Assembly (NCBI RefSeq): GCF_002846365.1
Contig: NZ_PJMW01000002.1
Span: forward strand, 4,526,001-4,590,000
Direction of reading: 5' to 3'
Length of the DNA: 64,000 nucleotides
DNA from: Nocardia fluminea
GTDB taxonomy: Bacteria; Actinomycetota; Actinomycetes; Mycobacteriales; Mycobacteriaceae
Below, piece after piece: positions 26,581 through 35,999 of this stretch. Every line of letters begins with the position of its first letter. The stretch's first letter is position 1. The translations under genes were made by a program, and so were the position numbers. The notes beneath the pieces are model-generated. The model had not been told where the DNA came from. It ran no database searches and saw only the letters and a program-made list of their open reading frames with translations.

Positions 26581-27402
26581 ATGGCGACAATCGAAGAGGC
26601 TCTCGCGATCGAGCGACTGGAGCGCGACATCTTCCGCGGTGCTTCCACGGAGTCTCAGTTACCGCGCACCTTCGGCGGTCAGGTGGCCGGGCAGGCGCTG
26701 GTCTCGGCGGTCCGTACCGTCGATCGCAGCTTCCAGGTGCATTCCCTGCACGGCTACTTCCTGCGCCCGGGCAATCCGGAGGAACCCACCGTCTACCTGG
26801 TGGAGCGCATCCGCGACGGCCGGTCGTTCTGCACCAGACGGGTCACCGGCGTGCAGGACGGGCAGGCGATCTTCACGATGTCGGCCTCGTTCCATCACGG
26901 TGACGAAGGGCCGGAACACCAGGACGTGATGCCCTCGGTCGACGGTCCCGACGACCTGCCCGACGCCAGCGTGACCATGACCCCCGAGCGGCTGTGGGCC
27001 ATGCGCGAATGGGAGCACTGGGACATCCGCACGGTCCCCCAGGAGCAGGTCGTCGCGCGCGACGGCGCCGTCTCCCCGCAGCAGGTGTGGTTCCGGTACC
27101 GGCACCCGCTGCCCGACGACCCGATGTTCCACGTCTGCACGCTGGCCTACATGAGCGATATGACGCTGCTCGGCTCGTCGAAGGTGATCCACCCCGACGA
27201 ACCGACCCAGAACGCGTCGCTGGACCACGCGATGTGGTTCCTGCGCCCGTTCCGTGCCGACGAATGGCTGCTCTACGACCAGTCCTCGCCCTCGGCCGGT
27301 TTCGGTCGCGCGCTGACCGGCGGCAAGATCTGGGACCGGGCGGGCAACCTGGTCGCCGCCGTGGTCCAGGAGGGCCTGATCCGCACGCCGCGCCACAAGT
27401 GA
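26581..27402 (+). CDS. tesB: acyl-CoA thioesterase II
   Basis: The 273-aa double-hotdog enzyme hydrolyses acyl-CoA to free acid and CoA. The catalytic Asp of TesB lies in [12 protein letters not shown] (D215), the Gln in VVQEGLIR (Q263), and the Ser/Thr near QSSPSAG. The family is N-terminally [12 protein letters not shown]. It occupies the same place as tesB2 (Rv2605c) next to pdxT in M. tuberculosis. ATG 26581 has TAATCT (26568-26573) seven bases upstream, suggesting a leaderless mRNA. Confidence 0.93.
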   Translation: MATIEEALAIERLERDIFRGASTESQLPRTFGGQVAGQALVSAVRTVDRSFQVHSLHGYFLRPGNPEEPTVYLVERIRDGRSFCTRRVTGVQDGQAIFTMSASFHHGDEGPEHQDVMPSVDGPDDLPDASVTMTPERLWAMREWEHWDIRTVPQEQVVARDGAVSPQQVWFRYRHPLPDDPMFHVCTLAYMSDMTLLGSSKVIHPDEPTQNASLDHAMWFLRPFRADEWLLYDQSSPSAGFGRALTGGKIWDRAGNLVAAVVQEGLIRTPRHK

Positions 27403-27446
27403 GCGTGAGCGGGCCCACATCGGGCGCGCTCGTAAGCTCAACGGCT

Positions 27447-28067
27447 GTGAACGCAACCTCGACTCCCACCCGGCCGGTCATCGGTGTCCTCGCGCTACAG
27501 GGTGACGTGCGTGAACACGTTGCCGCGCTGGAGCACTGCGGAGCCGACCCGGTGCTGGTGCGGCGCGAGTCGGAGCTGGCGGCGGTCGACGCGATCGTGC
27601 TGCCCGGCGGGGAGTCGACCGCGATCTCCAAGCTGTTGCAGGCATTCGACCTGCTGGAACCGTTGCGGGCGCGGCTGCGCGACGGGCTGCCCGCGTTCGG
27701 GTCCTGCGCGGGCATGATCCTGCTGGCCTCGGAGGTCCTCGACACCAGGCCCGACGCCCAGCACCTGTCCGGCATCGATATGACGGTGCGGCGCAACGCG
27801 TTCGGTCGGCAGGTCGACTCCTTCGAGACCGACCTGGACTTCACCGGCCTCGACACGCCCGTGCGCGCGGTGTTCATTCGCGCGCCGTGGGTGGAGCGGG
27901 TGGGTGACGGCGTCGAGGTGCTGGCACGGGTGCCGCACGGGCCCGCCGAGGGCCGGATCGTGGCTGCCAGACAGGGCAACGTGGTGGCGACCTCGTTCCA
28001 CCCCGAGGTGACCGGCGATCTTCGCGTGCACGAACTGTTCGTCGACCTGGTTCGCGCAGCGCGATAA
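27447..28067 (+). CDS. pdxT: pyridoxal 5'-phosphate synthase, glutaminase subunit PdxT
   Basis: The 206-aa class I glutamine amidotransferase supplies ammonia to PdxS (17557). The nucleophile is C87 in [10 protein letters not shown] and the dyad is H185/E187 in HPEV. The family motif LPGGEST is present. GTG 27447 has a TAAGCT -10 at 27433-27438. pdxS and pdxT are separated by about 9 kb of accessory genes here, more than in M. tuberculosis, yet both are intact. Confidence 0.96.
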   Translation: MNATSTPTRPVIGVLALQGDVREHVAALEHCGADPVLVRRESELAAVDAIVLPGGESTAISKLLQAFDLLEPLRARLRDGLPAFGSCAGMILLASEVLDTRPDAQHLSGIDMTVRRNAFGRQVDSFETDLDFTGLDTPVRAVFIRAPWVERVGDGVEVLARVPHGPAEGRIVAARQGNVVATSFHPEVTGDLRVHELFVDLVRAAR

Positions 28068-28068
28068 A

Positions 28069-28084
28069 GCCCGCGTCGGCGGGC
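28069..28084 (+). terminator. short stem-loop after pdxT
   Basis: GCCCGC (28069-28074), loop GTCG, GCGGGC (28079-28084). No T-run follows, so it is a weak candidate. Confidence 0.25.
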
Positions 28085-28159
28085 GTGGCCGACGGTGAGT
28101 AGGCTGGATCGAGCTTGTCCGCCCGGGCAGACGCGCAACCGACTTGAAGGAAGTAGGGC

Positions 28160-28915
28160 ATGAGCGGCCACTCCAAATGGGCCACCACCAAGCACAAGAA
28201 GGCGGGAATCGACGCCAAGCGCGGCAAACTCTTCGCCAAGCTGATCAAGAACATCGAGGTGGCGGCCCGCACTGGTGGTAGTGACCCTGCGGGCAATCCG
28301 ACGCTGTTCGACGCCATCCAGAAGGCGAAGAAGACATCGGTCCCCAACGACAACATCGAGCGCGCCCGCAAGCGCGGCGGTGGTGAAGAGGCCGGCGGCG
28401 CCGACTGGCAGACGATCATGTACGAGGGCTACGGTCCCAACGGTGTCGCCGTGCTGATCGAGTGCCTCACCGACAACCGCAACCGCGCCGCCGGCGAGGT
28501 CCGGCTGGCGATGACCCGCAACGGCGGCAACATGGCCGACCCGGGTTCGGTATCGTACCTGTTCGCGCGCAAGGGCGTGGTGACCCTCGAGAAGAACGGT
28601 CTGTCCGAGGACGACGTCCTCGAGACGGTCCTCGACGCGGGCGCCGAGGACGTCAACGACCACGGCGACGTCTTCGAGATCATCTCCGAGCCGGGCGATC
28701 TGATCGCGGTGCGTTCGGCGCTGCAGGCCGCGAACATCGACTACGACTCCGCCGAGTCCGGTTTCCAGGCGTCGGTGTCGGTCGCGGTCGACGCCGAGGG
28801 TGCGCGCAAGGTGTTCAAGCTGGTCGACGCGCTCGAAGACAGCGACGACGTCCAGAACGTATACACCAATGTCGACATCTCCGACGAGGTCGCCGCGGAA
28901 CTCGACGACGAGTAG
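28160..28915 (+). CDS. yebC: YebC/TACO1-family protein
   Basis: The 251-aa protein starts [20 protein letters not shown], the hallmark of the family. Members act as translation factors relieving ribosome stalling or as DNA-binding regulators. In actinobacteria the gene often precedes ruvCAB; here two genes (SRPBCC and macro domain) lie between. ATG 28160 follows GAAGGAA. A terminator follows the gene. Confidence 0.95.
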   Translation: MSGHSKWATTKHKKAGIDAKRGKLFAKLIKNIEVAARTGGSDPAGNPTLFDAIQKAKKTSVPNDNIERARKRGGGEEAGGADWQTIMYEGYGPNGVAVLIECLTDNRNRAAGEVRLAMTRNGGNMADPGSVSYLFARKGVVTLEKNGLSEDDVLETVLDAGAEDVNDHGDVFEIISEPGDLIAVRSALQAANIDYDSAESGFQASVSVAVDAEGARKVFKLVDALEDSDDVQNVYTNVDISDEVAAELDDE

Positions 28916-28931
28916 TTCGTCCTCCGTCGAA

Positions 28932-28965
28932 CCCGCCCCGGCCGTGAATTCGGCCGGGGCGGTTC
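28932..28965. terminator. bidirectional terminator between yebC and the SRPBCC gene
   Basis: CCGCCCCGGCCG (28933-28944) and CGGCCGGGGCGG (28951-28962) form a perfect 12-bp stem with a TGAATT loop, between convergent genes. Confidence 0.7.
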
Positions 28966-28974
28966 ACGTTTCGG

Positions 28975-29475
28975 TCAGGACGCCCGCTGCTGGTAGTAGC
29001 CCGACATCGACGGATAGTAGTCGGCGAAATCCGGTCGTTCGGTGTGCGTGCAGGCGGCGACGAACATGTCCGCGTAGTACTCCCACCCCGGACCGATCTG
29101 CGGGATCTCGGCCAGCTGATATTCCGACGTCAGATGCTGGACCAGGCGAAGTTCGGTGGCCGCGCCGACGTCGAGCAATGTCACCTCGAGCCGCCACAGA
29201 CCGATCTGGTCGGTCGAGGAGAGGCCGAGACGAATCGGTGGGGTGCAGTCGTCGATGCGCATCGACGACCACGGCTCGCCCTCCTCGAACCGCATCTGTA
29301 CCCGGATGGTGTTGCCGGCCCCCGCATCCCCCTCCCAGGTGCCGTACCACCCCGAGGTCAGATGCGGATCGGTCAGCCGTGCCCACACCTCCTCGATCGG
29401 CAAACCCAACGACCGGGTGATCACCAGATCCCGCCCGTCGGGCGTCGCGACGATGTCACCGGTGGGTATGGCCAT
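28975..29475 (-). CDS. SRPBCC/AHSA1-type domain protein
   Basis: The 166-aa protein has the START-like layout of Aha1-homology proteins: ITRSLGLPIEEVWARLTDPHLTSGWYGTWEG at the N-terminus and a long C-terminal helix (PGWEYYADMFVAA). Such proteins bind hydrophobic ligands or act in toxin/stress contexts; no ligand can be inferred. It is on the strand opposite its neighbours, with a terminator at its 3' end. Confidence 0.8.
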   Translation of the reverse strand: MAIPTGDIVATPDGRDLVITRSLGLPIEEVWARLTDPHLTSGWYGTWEGDAGAGNTIRVQMRFEEGEPWSSMRIDDCTPPIRLGLSSTDQIGLWRLEVTLLDVGAATELRLVQHLTSEYQLAEIPQIGPGWEYYADMFVAACTHTERPDFADYYPSMSGYYQQRAS

Positions 29476-29557
29476 GTGTGGTTCTCCTCGCCTCGGACGG
29501 ACCGGCCAAGCCTGATCACTCGACGGTACCCGTGGTCGAACCCTCTACCCCGGCACA

Positions 29558-30076
29558 ATGGGGATCATGACGCGAATCGAGACGGTCCGGGGCGACATCA
29601 CCGAGCAGCAGGTGGACGCGGTGGTCAATGCCGCGAACTCCTCGCTGCTCGGCGGTGGCGGCGTCGACGGCGCGATCCATCGCAAGGGCGGTCCGCGGAT
29701 TCTGTCGGAATGCCGTGACCTGCGCGCCTCGCACTACGGCAAAGGGCTGCGCACCGGGCAGGCGGTGGCGACCACCGCGGGGCTGCTCCCCGCCCGCTGG
29801 GTGATCCACACGGTGGGCCCCGTCTGGTCGGCCACCGAGGACCGCTCCGAGCTGCTCGCCTCCTGCTATCGCCAATCCTTGCGCGTGGCAGACGAATTGG
29901 GGGCGGCGACCGTCGCTTTCCCGGCGATCTCCACCGGCATCTACGGCTGGCCGATGGATGACGGCGCGCGGATCGCGGTCGAAACGGTCCGCACGGCCGA
30001 GACGCGGGTGACGCTGGTGCGGTTCGTGCTGTTCGACGCTCGTGCGCTCGAAGCCTTCACCACCGCAGTGGGATAG
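29558..30076 (+). CDS. macro-domain protein (ADP-ribose binding / O-acetyl-ADP-ribose deacetylase type)
   Basis: The protein has 172 residues. NAANSSLLGGGGVDGAIH forms the catalytic and ribose loop, with Asn and Asp as in active MacroD-type enzymes, and FPAISTGIYGWP forms the phosphate loop. It probably removes ADP-ribose or acetyl from ADP-ribose derivatives. ATG 29567 (MTRIETVRGDIT) is a possible start nine bases downstream and matches where homologues begin. A link with the NrtR-like operon at 44765 through ADP-ribose is speculative. Confidence 0.9.
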   Translation: MGIMTRIETVRGDITEQQVDAVVNAANSSLLGGGGVDGAIHRKGGPRILSECRDLRASHYGKGLRTGQAVATTAGLLPARWVIHTVGPVWSATEDRSELLASCYRQSLRVADELGAATVAFPAISTGIYGWPMDDGARIAVETVRTAETRVTLVRFVLFDARALEAFTTAVG

Positions 30077-30127
30077 CGGAACGGTGTGCGGGTCGTGTCG
30101 CTGGTCGGCCGGAACTCGGGAATGCTC

Positions 30128-30150
30128 TAGACTTTCGAACAACTGTTCGT
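30128..30150 (+). promoter_or_regulatory. ruvC promoter -10 with LexA SOS box
   Basis: TAGACT (30128-30133) is followed by TCGAACAACTGTTCGT (30135-30150). It matches the actinobacterial LexA consensus TCGAAC-N4-GTTCGA at 11 of 12 positions. LexA bound here would cover the transcription start, so ruvCAB should be DNA-damage inducible. Confidence 0.8.
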
Positions 30151-30169
30151 GTCTTCGAAGGGGTGGCCG

Positions 30170-30739
30170 GTGCGGGTGATGGGCGTCGATCCGGGGCTTA
30201 CCCGGTGCGGGCTCAGCATGGTGGACAGCGGACCGGGCCGGAAGGTGGTCGCCCTCGATGTGGGGGTGGTGCGGACCCCGCCCGACGCCGAGCTGGCGCT
30301 GCGGTTGATGGCCGTCGCGGATGCCGCCGAGGAGTGGATGGACACGCATCGGCCCGAAGCGGTCGCGATCGAGCGGGTGTTCGCGCAACACAATGTGCGC
30401 ACCGCGATGGGGACAGCGCAGGCCGGTGGGGTGATCGCGCTGGCCGCGGCGCGGCGCGGGATCCGGGTGGCGTTCCATACGCCCAGTGAGGTGAAAGCGG
30501 CCGTCACCGGCAACGGAACGGCGGACAAAGCACAGGTCACCGCGATGGTGACGCGGATTCTCGGTTTGCAGGTAGCGCCGAAACCGGCCGATGCCGCCGA
30601 CGCGCTCGCGCTGGCGATCTGTCATTGTTGGCGGGCGCCGCTGATGGACCGGATGGCGGCCGCGCAGGCACAGGCGGACGAGGTCCGCCGCCGCTACGAA
30701 CAACGGCTCGCCGAACAACGGAAGGTGGTGCGCGGGTGA
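30170..30739 (+). CDS. ruvC: crossover junction endodeoxyribonuclease RuvC
   Basis: The 189-aa Holliday-junction resolvase has the RNase H-fold acidic residues in GVDPG and IERVF and near [12 protein letters not shown] 30170 is chosen over GTG 30149 because AAGGGG sits six bases upstream, the product MRVMGVDPG matches the family, and the earlier GTG lies inside the SOS box. The stop overlaps ruvA as GTGA. Confidence 0.97.
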   Translation: MRVMGVDPGLTRCGLSMVDSGPGRKVVALDVGVVRTPPDAELALRLMAVADAAEEWMDTHRPEAVAIERVFAQHNVRTAMGTAQAGGVIALAAARRGIRVAFHTPSEVKAAVTGNGTADKAQVTAMVTRILGLQVAPKPADAADALALAICHCWRAPLMDRMAAAQAQADEVRRRYEQRLAEQRKVVRG

Positions 30740-31335
30740 TCGCGTCGGTACGCGGGGAGGTACTCGAGGTCGCGCTCGATCACGTGGTGATCGAAGCCGC
30801 GGGTGTCGGGTATCGCCTCAATGCCACCCCGGCCACGCTGGCCGGGCTCACCCGCGGCGAACAGATTCGGCTCTACACCGCGATGATCGTGCGCGAGGAC
30901 TCGATGACCCTGTTCGGGTTCGCCGACACCGAAGCGCGCGAACTGTTCGGGCTGCTGCAGACCGTCTCCGGTGTCGGCCCCCGCCTGGCGATGGCGGTGC
31001 TCGCCGTGCTCGAACCCGAAGCTCTGCGAAAGGCGCTGGCCGAGAGCAATGTCGCCGCGCTGACCAGGGTCCCCGGCATCGGCAAACGCGGTGCCGAGCG
31101 GATGGTCGTCGAACTGCGCGACAAGGTGAACCAGGTGGCGGTCCCCACCGGTGCGCCCGGCGCCCGGACACCGAGCACTCCGGTGCGCGAACAGGTGGCC
31201 GAAGCGCTCATCGGCCTCGGGTTCCCGGCGAAGCAGGCCGAACAGGCCGTCGACACCGTTCTCGCCGACCAGCCCGCGGCCACCACCTCGGTGGCGCTGC
31301 GCGCTGCGCTCGGCCTGCTCGGCAAGAACAGGTAG
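30736..31335 (+). CDS. ruvA: Holliday junction DNA helicase RuvA
   Basis: The 199-aa protein forms the junction-binding tetramer that recruits RuvB. It has an N-terminal OB fold, two HhH motifs ([16 protein letters not shown] and [15 protein letters not shown]), an acidic/flexible linker and the C-terminal domain III ([23 protein letters not shown]) that contacts RuvB. It is coupled to ruvC by GTGA. Confidence 0.97.
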   Translation: MIASVRGEVLEVALDHVVIEAAGVGYRLNATPATLAGLTRGEQIRLYTAMIVREDSMTLFGFADTEARELFGLLQTVSGVGPRLAMAVLAVLEPEALRKALAESNVAALTRVPGIGKRGAERMVVELRDKVNQVAVPTGAPGARTPSTPVREQVAEALIGLGFPAKQAEQAVDTVLADQPAATTSVALRAALGLLGKNR

Positions 31336-31338
31336 ATC

Positions 31339-32433
31339 GTGGACGACGACTTCGACAGCTTCGCCGAGACCGACGAATCCGACCTCACCGCCCGGTATCT
31401 CAGCACCGACGGCGAAGCCGAAACCGGCCTGCGTCCCACCTCGCTCGACGAGTTCATCGGCCAGCCCCGCGTGCGCGAACAGCTCGCGCTGGTCCTGCGT
31501 GGCGCGCGTCAGCGCGGCGCCACCCCCGATCACGTCCTGTTGTCGGGACCGCCCGGCCTCGGCAAGACCAGCATGGCGATGATCATCGCGGGCGAACTCG
31601 GCACCGCCCTGCGCATCACCTCGGGGCCTGCGCTGGAACGCGCGGGCGACCTCGCCGCCATGCTGTCCAACCTGGTCGAAGGCGATGTCCTGTTCATCGA
31701 CGAGATCCACCGCATGGCCCGCCCGGCCGAGGAAATGCTGTACCTGGCGATGGAGGACTTCCGTGTCGATGTGGTCGTCGGCAAAGGCCCCGGCGCGACC
31801 TCGATCCCACTCGACATCGCCCCGTTCACCCTGGTCGGCGCCACCACCCGCTCGGGCGCGCTCACGGGCCCGCTGCGCGATCGCTTCGGCTTCACCGGGC
31901 ACATGGACTTCTACGATCCCGCCGAGCTGCTCCAGATCCTCACCCGCTCGGCACGGATCCTCGGCGTGCACATCGACCACGACGCCGCCGCCGAAGTCGC
32001 CGGGCGCTCCCGGGGCACGCCACGGATCGCCAACCGGCTGCTGCGCCGGGTCCGCGACTACGCCGAGGTCAGGGCCGACGGTGTGATCACCCATTCGATC
32101 GCGATGGCGGCGCTCGAGGTCTACGACGTCGACGAGCTCGGTCTCGACCGGCTCGACCGAGCCGTACTCGGTGCGCTCGTGCGTGGCTTCGGCGGGGGAC
32201 CGGTGGGTGTCTCGACGCTGGCGGTCGCGGTCGGCGAGGAGGCCGCCACCGTGGAAGAGGTCTGTGAACCGTTCCTGGTGCGCGCCGGACTCGTCGCCCG
32301 CACCCCCCGCGGCCGGGTGGCGACCGCGGGCGCCTGGGAACATCTCGGTCTGGTCCCTCCGCCGGATCTGGTCATCGGGGCCATCGAAGTGCGCGGTCGC
32401 GAACCGCAACCGAGTGCCGACCGCTACGACTGA
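31339..32433 (+). CDS. ruvB: Holliday junction DNA helicase RuvB
   Basis: The 364-aa AAA+ motor has Walker [10 protein letters not shown] at residues 70-78, Walker B/DEIHR (LFIDEIHRM), sensor [18 protein letters not shown], and the C-terminal winged helix that binds DNA. The start is GTG, three bases after the ruvA stop. It ends the SOS-controlled ruvCAB operon. Confidence 0.97.
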   Translation: MDDDFDSFAETDESDLTARYLSTDGEAETGLRPTSLDEFIGQPRVREQLALVLRGARQRGATPDHVLLSGPPGLGKTSMAMIIAGELGTALRITSGPALERAGDLAAMLSNLVEGDVLFIDEIHRMARPAEEMLYLAMEDFRVDVVVGKGPGATSIPLDIAPFTLVGATTRSGALTGPLRDRFGFTGHMDFYDPAELLQILTRSARILGVHIDHDAAAEVAGRSRGTPRIANRLLRRVRDYAEVRADGVITHSIAMAALEVYDVDELGLDRLDRAVLGALVRGFGGGPVGVSTLAVAVGEEAATVEEVCEPFLVRAGLVARTPRGRVATAGAWEHLGLVPPPDLVIGAIEVRGREPQPSADRYD

Positions 32434-32487
32434 CATACCGCGGCTCCGGGCGGGCACGGCGCCGCGACGTCGTCTACTGTCGATTCG

Positions 32488-33000
32488 GTGGCAGTCCTAG
32501 AGGTGGTGCAACGACTCCCCGAGCCGTTGCGTTCCCTGCTCCTGAAGCACCGGGAACTTCTGAAATTCGCCGTGGTCGGTGCGATCACCTGGTTCATCGA
32601 CACGGGTGTCGTGTACGCGGTGAAGCTGACGGTGCTCGGCGACAAGCCGCTCACCGCGCGCCTGCTCGGCGCGCTGATCGCGACCATCGCCTCCTACATC
32701 CTCAATCGCGAGTGGTCGTTCCGTGCCCGTGGCGGCAGGCAACGCAGTCATGAAGCCGCCCTGTTCTTCGCGGTCAGCGCCCTGGGCATCGTGGTCACCA
32801 TGATTCCGCAGGCACTGTCGCTCTACGCGCTGAATCTGCGTGTGCCGCACGTGGATCCGACGGTGCAGATGGTCGCCAACTTCATCTCGGGACAGATCCT
32901 CGGCGTCCTGCTGGCCATGGCGTTCCGCTTCTGGGCCTTCCGCCGCTACGTCTTCCCCGACGACCTGCGCGAAGCCGAACTGCACAGCATCCAAGGGTAG
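32488..33000 (+). CDS. GtrA-family membrane protein
   Basis: The 170-aa protein has four TM segments. It shows the family pattern FAVVGAITWFIDTGVVYAV in TM1 and the SYILNREWSFR motif after TM2, with RFWAFRRYVF at the C-terminus. GtrA proteins assist transfer of lipid-linked sugars across the membrane in cell-wall polysaccharide synthesis. TACTGT (32475-32480) seven bases before GTG 32488 suggests a leaderless transcript. Confidence 0.85.
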   Translation: MAVLEVVQRLPEPLRSLLLKHRELLKFAVVGAITWFIDTGVVYAVKLTVLGDKPLTARLLGALIATIASYILNREWSFRARGGRQRSHEAALFFAVSALGIVVTMIPQALSLYALNLRVPHVDPTVQMVANFISGQILGVLLAMAFRFWAFRRYVFPDDLREAELHSIQG

Positions 33001-33014
33001 AAACCGGGTATAGC

Positions 33015-33122
33015 CGCCGATGGGGGTTTTCGGCCGCCTTGATCTGGACTGACCAGAGGGTGCGACGAAGGAGTACCCGGCGGGAGGGAAGATCAAGGTT
33101 CCCAGGCCGAAAACCAGCGGCG
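33015..33122. repeat. long interrupted inverted repeat between convergent genes
   Basis: Three paired blocks are seen: CGCCG (33015-33019) with CGGCG (33118-33122); GGTTTTCGGCC (33025-33035) with GGCCGAAAACC (33105-33115); CCTTGATCT (33037-33045) with AGATCAAGG (33090-33098). That is 25 base pairs with small internal loops around a 44-base centre. It fills nearly the whole gap between the GtrA and DivIVA-repeat genes. It may be a bidirectional terminator, a structured RNA or a miniature element. Confidence 0.7.
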
Positions 33123-33135
33123 CCAGCCGCCAATA

Positions 33136-33714
33136 TCACTGCCGGCGTTCGGGGTGTTCCAGTGCGGTGATCACCAGGTCGATGAAGGCGTCGACTTCCT
33201 CGCGGGAGTAGCCGCGCGTGCCGAGGCGGGTGTCGGTGAAGCGGACGCCGCGCACATCGGCGGTGGTGAGGCTGCCGGGGCCGTTGTGGGCCAGGGTCGC
33301 CGCGACCAGGTCGAGGAAGGCGTCGACCTCTTCTTCGTGGTATCCGCGCCTGCCGACGGCGGACTGGGTGAACCGCATGCGGTGCACGTCGTCGGGGGTG
33401 AGCATCTCGGCGACGTCGTCGCCCGCGCGCGCCGCCGGAACGGGGGCGCCGCCCTTCTGGCGATGTTCGAGTTCGGTCCGCACCCGGTCGAGGAAGTCGT
33501 CGACCTGGTCGGCCTGGTATCCGCGCCCGCCGAAACGCGGTGCGCCGAAGTGCACGTGGCGGATGTCGTCGGCGGTGAGCGCGCCTTGCCCGTCGAGGGT
33601 GGCCGACACACGTTCCAGGAAGGCGTCGACCTCGTCTGCGTGGTAGCCGCGGTGCCCCAGGGTCGGCATGGCGAAGTGGGTGCGGCTCACATCGTCGGGC
33701 GTCACAGCGGTCAT
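33136..33714 (-). CDS. protein of four tandem DivIVA-type repeats
   Basis: The 192-aa protein consists of four copies of a ~40-residue unit. The pattern is L-T-x-D-D-V-x-x-x-x-F, then x-RGY-x-x-x-E-V-D-x-F-(L/I)-D-x-V, near residues 4-40, 46-83, 105-142 and 147-184. The unit matches the short DivIVA domain (TIGR03543/03544 type) that starts polar-growth protein Wag31. Unlike Wag31 it has no long coiled coil. It may bind membrane curvature or poles, or compete with Wag31. The role is unknown. Confidence 0.8.
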   Translation of the reverse strand: MTAVTPDDVSRTHFAMPTLGHRGYHADEVDAFLERVSATLDGQGALTADDIRHVHFGAPRFGGRGYQADQVDDFLDRVRTELEHRQKGGAPVPAARAGDDVAEMLTPDDVHRMRFTQSAVGRRGYHEEEVDAFLDLVAATLAHNGPGSLTTADVRGVRFTDTRLGTRGYSREEVDAFIDLVITALEHPERRQ

Positions 33715-33750
33715 TGTCTCAGGATTGCCCTTCTATCCCACGGCTTTTCG

Positions 33751-34380
33751 TTATCGGGCAGCGGCGCGCACGCCATCGATGAACAGCCGCCGTACGGCGT
33801 GACTGTACACCGACATCGATGCCGGATCAGGGGTTCGCATCCCCGCGACCAGCCCGGCGACGATCATGCCGAGCGCGGCCTTGGCGGTATTGGCGGTATC
33901 GATATCGGCGCGCAGGTAGCCGACGCGCACACCGTGATCGAGGTAGCGCGTCATGAGGATCTCGGTGGCGTCGACGAGGCCGTACACCCGTTCGGTGAGT
34001 TCGTCGTCGATCCCGGTGGCGTGGAACAGCAACAGGTGCGCGGTCCGTGGATCGTCGAGCAGCACGCGGTTGAGTGAATCGCTGATCCGATCGATCAGCG
34101 CGGCGTATTCCTCGATGGTGGCGGCGCTTTCGGGCTCGGTGCCGGTGCCGAGCGCGCCGAAGATGCGACCGCTCACCTCGTCGATGACGTGGTCGATGAT
34201 GTCGCGTTTGTTCGCGAAGTAGCGGTAGAAGGTGCCGTGCCCGATGCCGAGACGGGTGGCGATGTCGGCGATTCCGGTGGCGTGATAGCCCTTCTCGGCG
34301 AAGCAGTCGAACGCGGTATCGATGATCTCCCTGCGCAATTCGGCTTTGCGCTGGTCGATTCGCGAGGGTGGCTTCGTCAC
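33751..34380 (-). CDS. TetR-family transcriptional regulator
   Basis: The 209-aa protein has an N-terminal HTH containing FAEKGYHATGIADIATRLGIGHGTFYRYFANKRDI. GTG 34380 (MTKPPSRIDQ) is preferred. The longer reading from 34422 would place two palindromes (34391-34405 and 34408-34425) inside or across the coding start, which fits an operator better than coding sequence. It is divergent from the flavin monooxygenase gene that it probably controls. Confidence 0.85.
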   Translation of the reverse strand: MTKPPSRIDQRKAELRREIIDTAFDCFAEKGYHATGIADIATRLGIGHGTFYRYFANKRDIIDHVIDEVSGRIFGALGTGTEPESAATIEEYAALIDRISDSLNRVLLDDPRTAHLLLFHATGIDDELTERVYGLVDATEILMTRYLDHGVRVGYLRADIDTANTAKAALGMIVAGLVAGMRTPDPASMSVYSHAVRRLFIDGVRAAAR

Positions 34381-34390
34381 ATTGACGATG

Positions 34391-34425
34391 TTACATTCGA
34401 TGTAATCAGAATGACGTGTCATTCT
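34391..34425. promoter_or_regulatory. paired palindromic operators between TetR and monooxygenase genes
   Basis: TTACAT-TCG-ATGTAA (34391-34405) is followed two bases later by AGAATGAC-GT-GTCATTCT (34408-34425). Both have perfect arms. The different sequences could mean two regulators, or one site plus a promoter element. They are the most likely binding sites of the adjacent TetR protein. Confidence 0.65.
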
Positions 34426-34464
34426 GTGACGGGAGCATTCTCGATCTCAGTGTGGAGGTTCGGC

Positions 34465-35955
34465 GTGGTACCTCAGTTCGACGCGGTCGTGGTCGGAGCG
34501 GGTTTCGGTGGCATCGGCGCCGGAATCGAGCTCGACCGGCTCGGGTTGCGTGATTTCGTCATCCTGGAACGGGAGGACGACCTGGGCGGCACCTGGCACG
34601 TGAACCGGTACCCGGGTCTGGCGGTCGACATCGCCTCGGTGACCTACTCCTACTCCTTCGAGCCGAACCCGCGCTGGAGCCGCTTGTTCGCGCCCGGCGC
34701 CGAGCTGAAGGAATACGCCGAGCACGTCGCCGACAAATACGATCTGCGCAGGCGGATGCGGTTCGGGACCGTCGTCGACGGTGCGCGCTGGGACGCCGAG
34801 CACCAGCAGTGGGTGGTGACGATCGCCGGCGGTGAGACGCTGACCGCGCGCTATCTGCTCGCGGCGACGGGGTTCCTGTCCCAGCCCTACACGCCGCCGT
34901 TCCCCGGTATCGAGTCCTTCGCGGGCAAGATCATCCACACCACCGACTGGGACGCCGGCTACGACCTGACCGGCCGCAGGGCCGCCGTCATCGGCACCGG
35001 CGCCACCGCGGTGCAGCTGGTGCCCGAGGTGGCGAAGCGGGTCGACGAACTGACCGTGTTCCAGCGGACCCCGATCTGGGTGGTGCCCAAGGTCGACGCC
35101 CCGATTCCGGATGTGGTGCGGGAATTGTTCGACAGGGTTCCGCTCACCCAGAAGGCGGCGCGGCTGGTGAACACGGGCATGCTCGAGGCCTTGATGGTGG
35201 TCGGCGTGCTGCACTACAAGCAGGCCAAACCGTTGAACCGGGCAGCTGCCGCGTTGGCCAAGGCGCACCTGTTCGCGCAGGTGCGTGACCCGCAGACCAG
35301 GGACAAGCTCACCCCGCACTACGACTTCGGCTGCAAGCGCCCGACGTTCTCCAACACCTACTTCAAGACGTTCAACCAACCGCATGTGCGGCTGGAGACG
35401 AACTCGATCGACCATGTGGAGCCCGACGGCATCGTCACCGCGGACGGCCACAAGACCGAGATCGACACCTTGCTGCTGGCCACCGGGTTCAACCTGTGGG
35501 ACGTGAACTTCCCGGCCATCGAGATCGTCGGCCGCGACGGGGTGAACCTCGGAAAGTTCTGGCGCGACCACCGTTTTCAGGCCTACGAGGGCATCACCGT
35601 GCCCAAGTTTCCCAACTTCCTCAGCCTCAACAGTCCCTACTCCTACAGCGGCCTGTCGTACTTCACCACCATCGAGGCGCAGATGAAGCACATGGGCCGG
35701 TTGTTCACCGAACTGTTCCGTCGCGGCGAGCACACCTTCGAGGTCACCGAGGCGGCCAACGCGCAGTTCCTCGACCGGATGACCGACAAGCTGGGTTCCT
35801 CGGTCTTCTACGGCGGTGACTGCGCTTCCGCGCGCAGCTACTACTTCAACCAGCACGGTGAAGCCGCGCTGTTGCGCCCGACCAGCACCGCCACCGCGCA
35901 CCGTGAGGCGGTCACGTTCCCGCTCGACGACTACATCTACGGCAGCATCGCCTGA
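34465..35955 (+). CDS. flavin-containing Baeyer-Villiger-type monooxygenase
   Basis: The 496-aa protein starts with the FAD motif GAGFGGIGAG. It has the BVMO fingerprint FxGxxxHxxxW as FAGKIIHTTDW (residues about 152-162) and the NADPH motif GTGATA near residue 178. It should insert oxygen next to a ketone or oxidise a heteroatom using NADPH and O2. GTG 34465 has GGAGG six bases upstream; GTG 34450 is less likely. Control by the divergent TetR gene is expected. Confidence 0.93.
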   Translation: MVPQFDAVVVGAGFGGIGAGIELDRLGLRDFVILEREDDLGGTWHVNRYPGLAVDIASVTYSYSFEPNPRWSRLFAPGAELKEYAEHVADKYDLRRRMRFGTVVDGARWDAEHQQWVVTIAGGETLTARYLLAATGFLSQPYTPPFPGIESFAGKIIHTTDWDAGYDLTGRRAAVIGTGATAVQLVPEVAKRVDELTVFQRTPIWVVPKVDAPIPDVVRELFDRVPLTQKAARLVNTGMLEALMVVGVLHYKQAKPLNRAAAALAKAHLFAQVRDPQTRDKLTPHYDFGCKRPTFSNTYFKTFNQPHVRLETNSIDHVEPDGIVTADGHKTEIDTLLLATGFNLWDVNFPAIEIVGRDGVNLGKFWRDHRFQAYEGITVPKFPNFLSLNSPYSYSGLSYFTTIEAQMKHMGRLFTELFRRGEHTFEVTEAANAQFLDRMTDKLGSSVFYGGDCASARSYYFNQHGEAALLRPTSTATAHREAVTFPLDDYIYGSIA

Positions 35956-35963
35956 ACACCCCG

Positions 35964-35999
35964 GGTCCCGGTACCCGCCCCTGCGGACCGGGGCCGTTT
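35964..35999 (+). terminator. terminator-like hairpin after the monooxygenase gene
   Basis: GGTCCCGGT (35964-35972) pairs with ACCGGGGCC (35987-35995) with one G-U pair, then GTTTC. Confidence 0.5.

Noticed and set aside
33751..34422. TetR start at ATG 34422
   Set aside because: It would put two perfect palindromes in the coding start; GTG 34380 leaves them intergenic.
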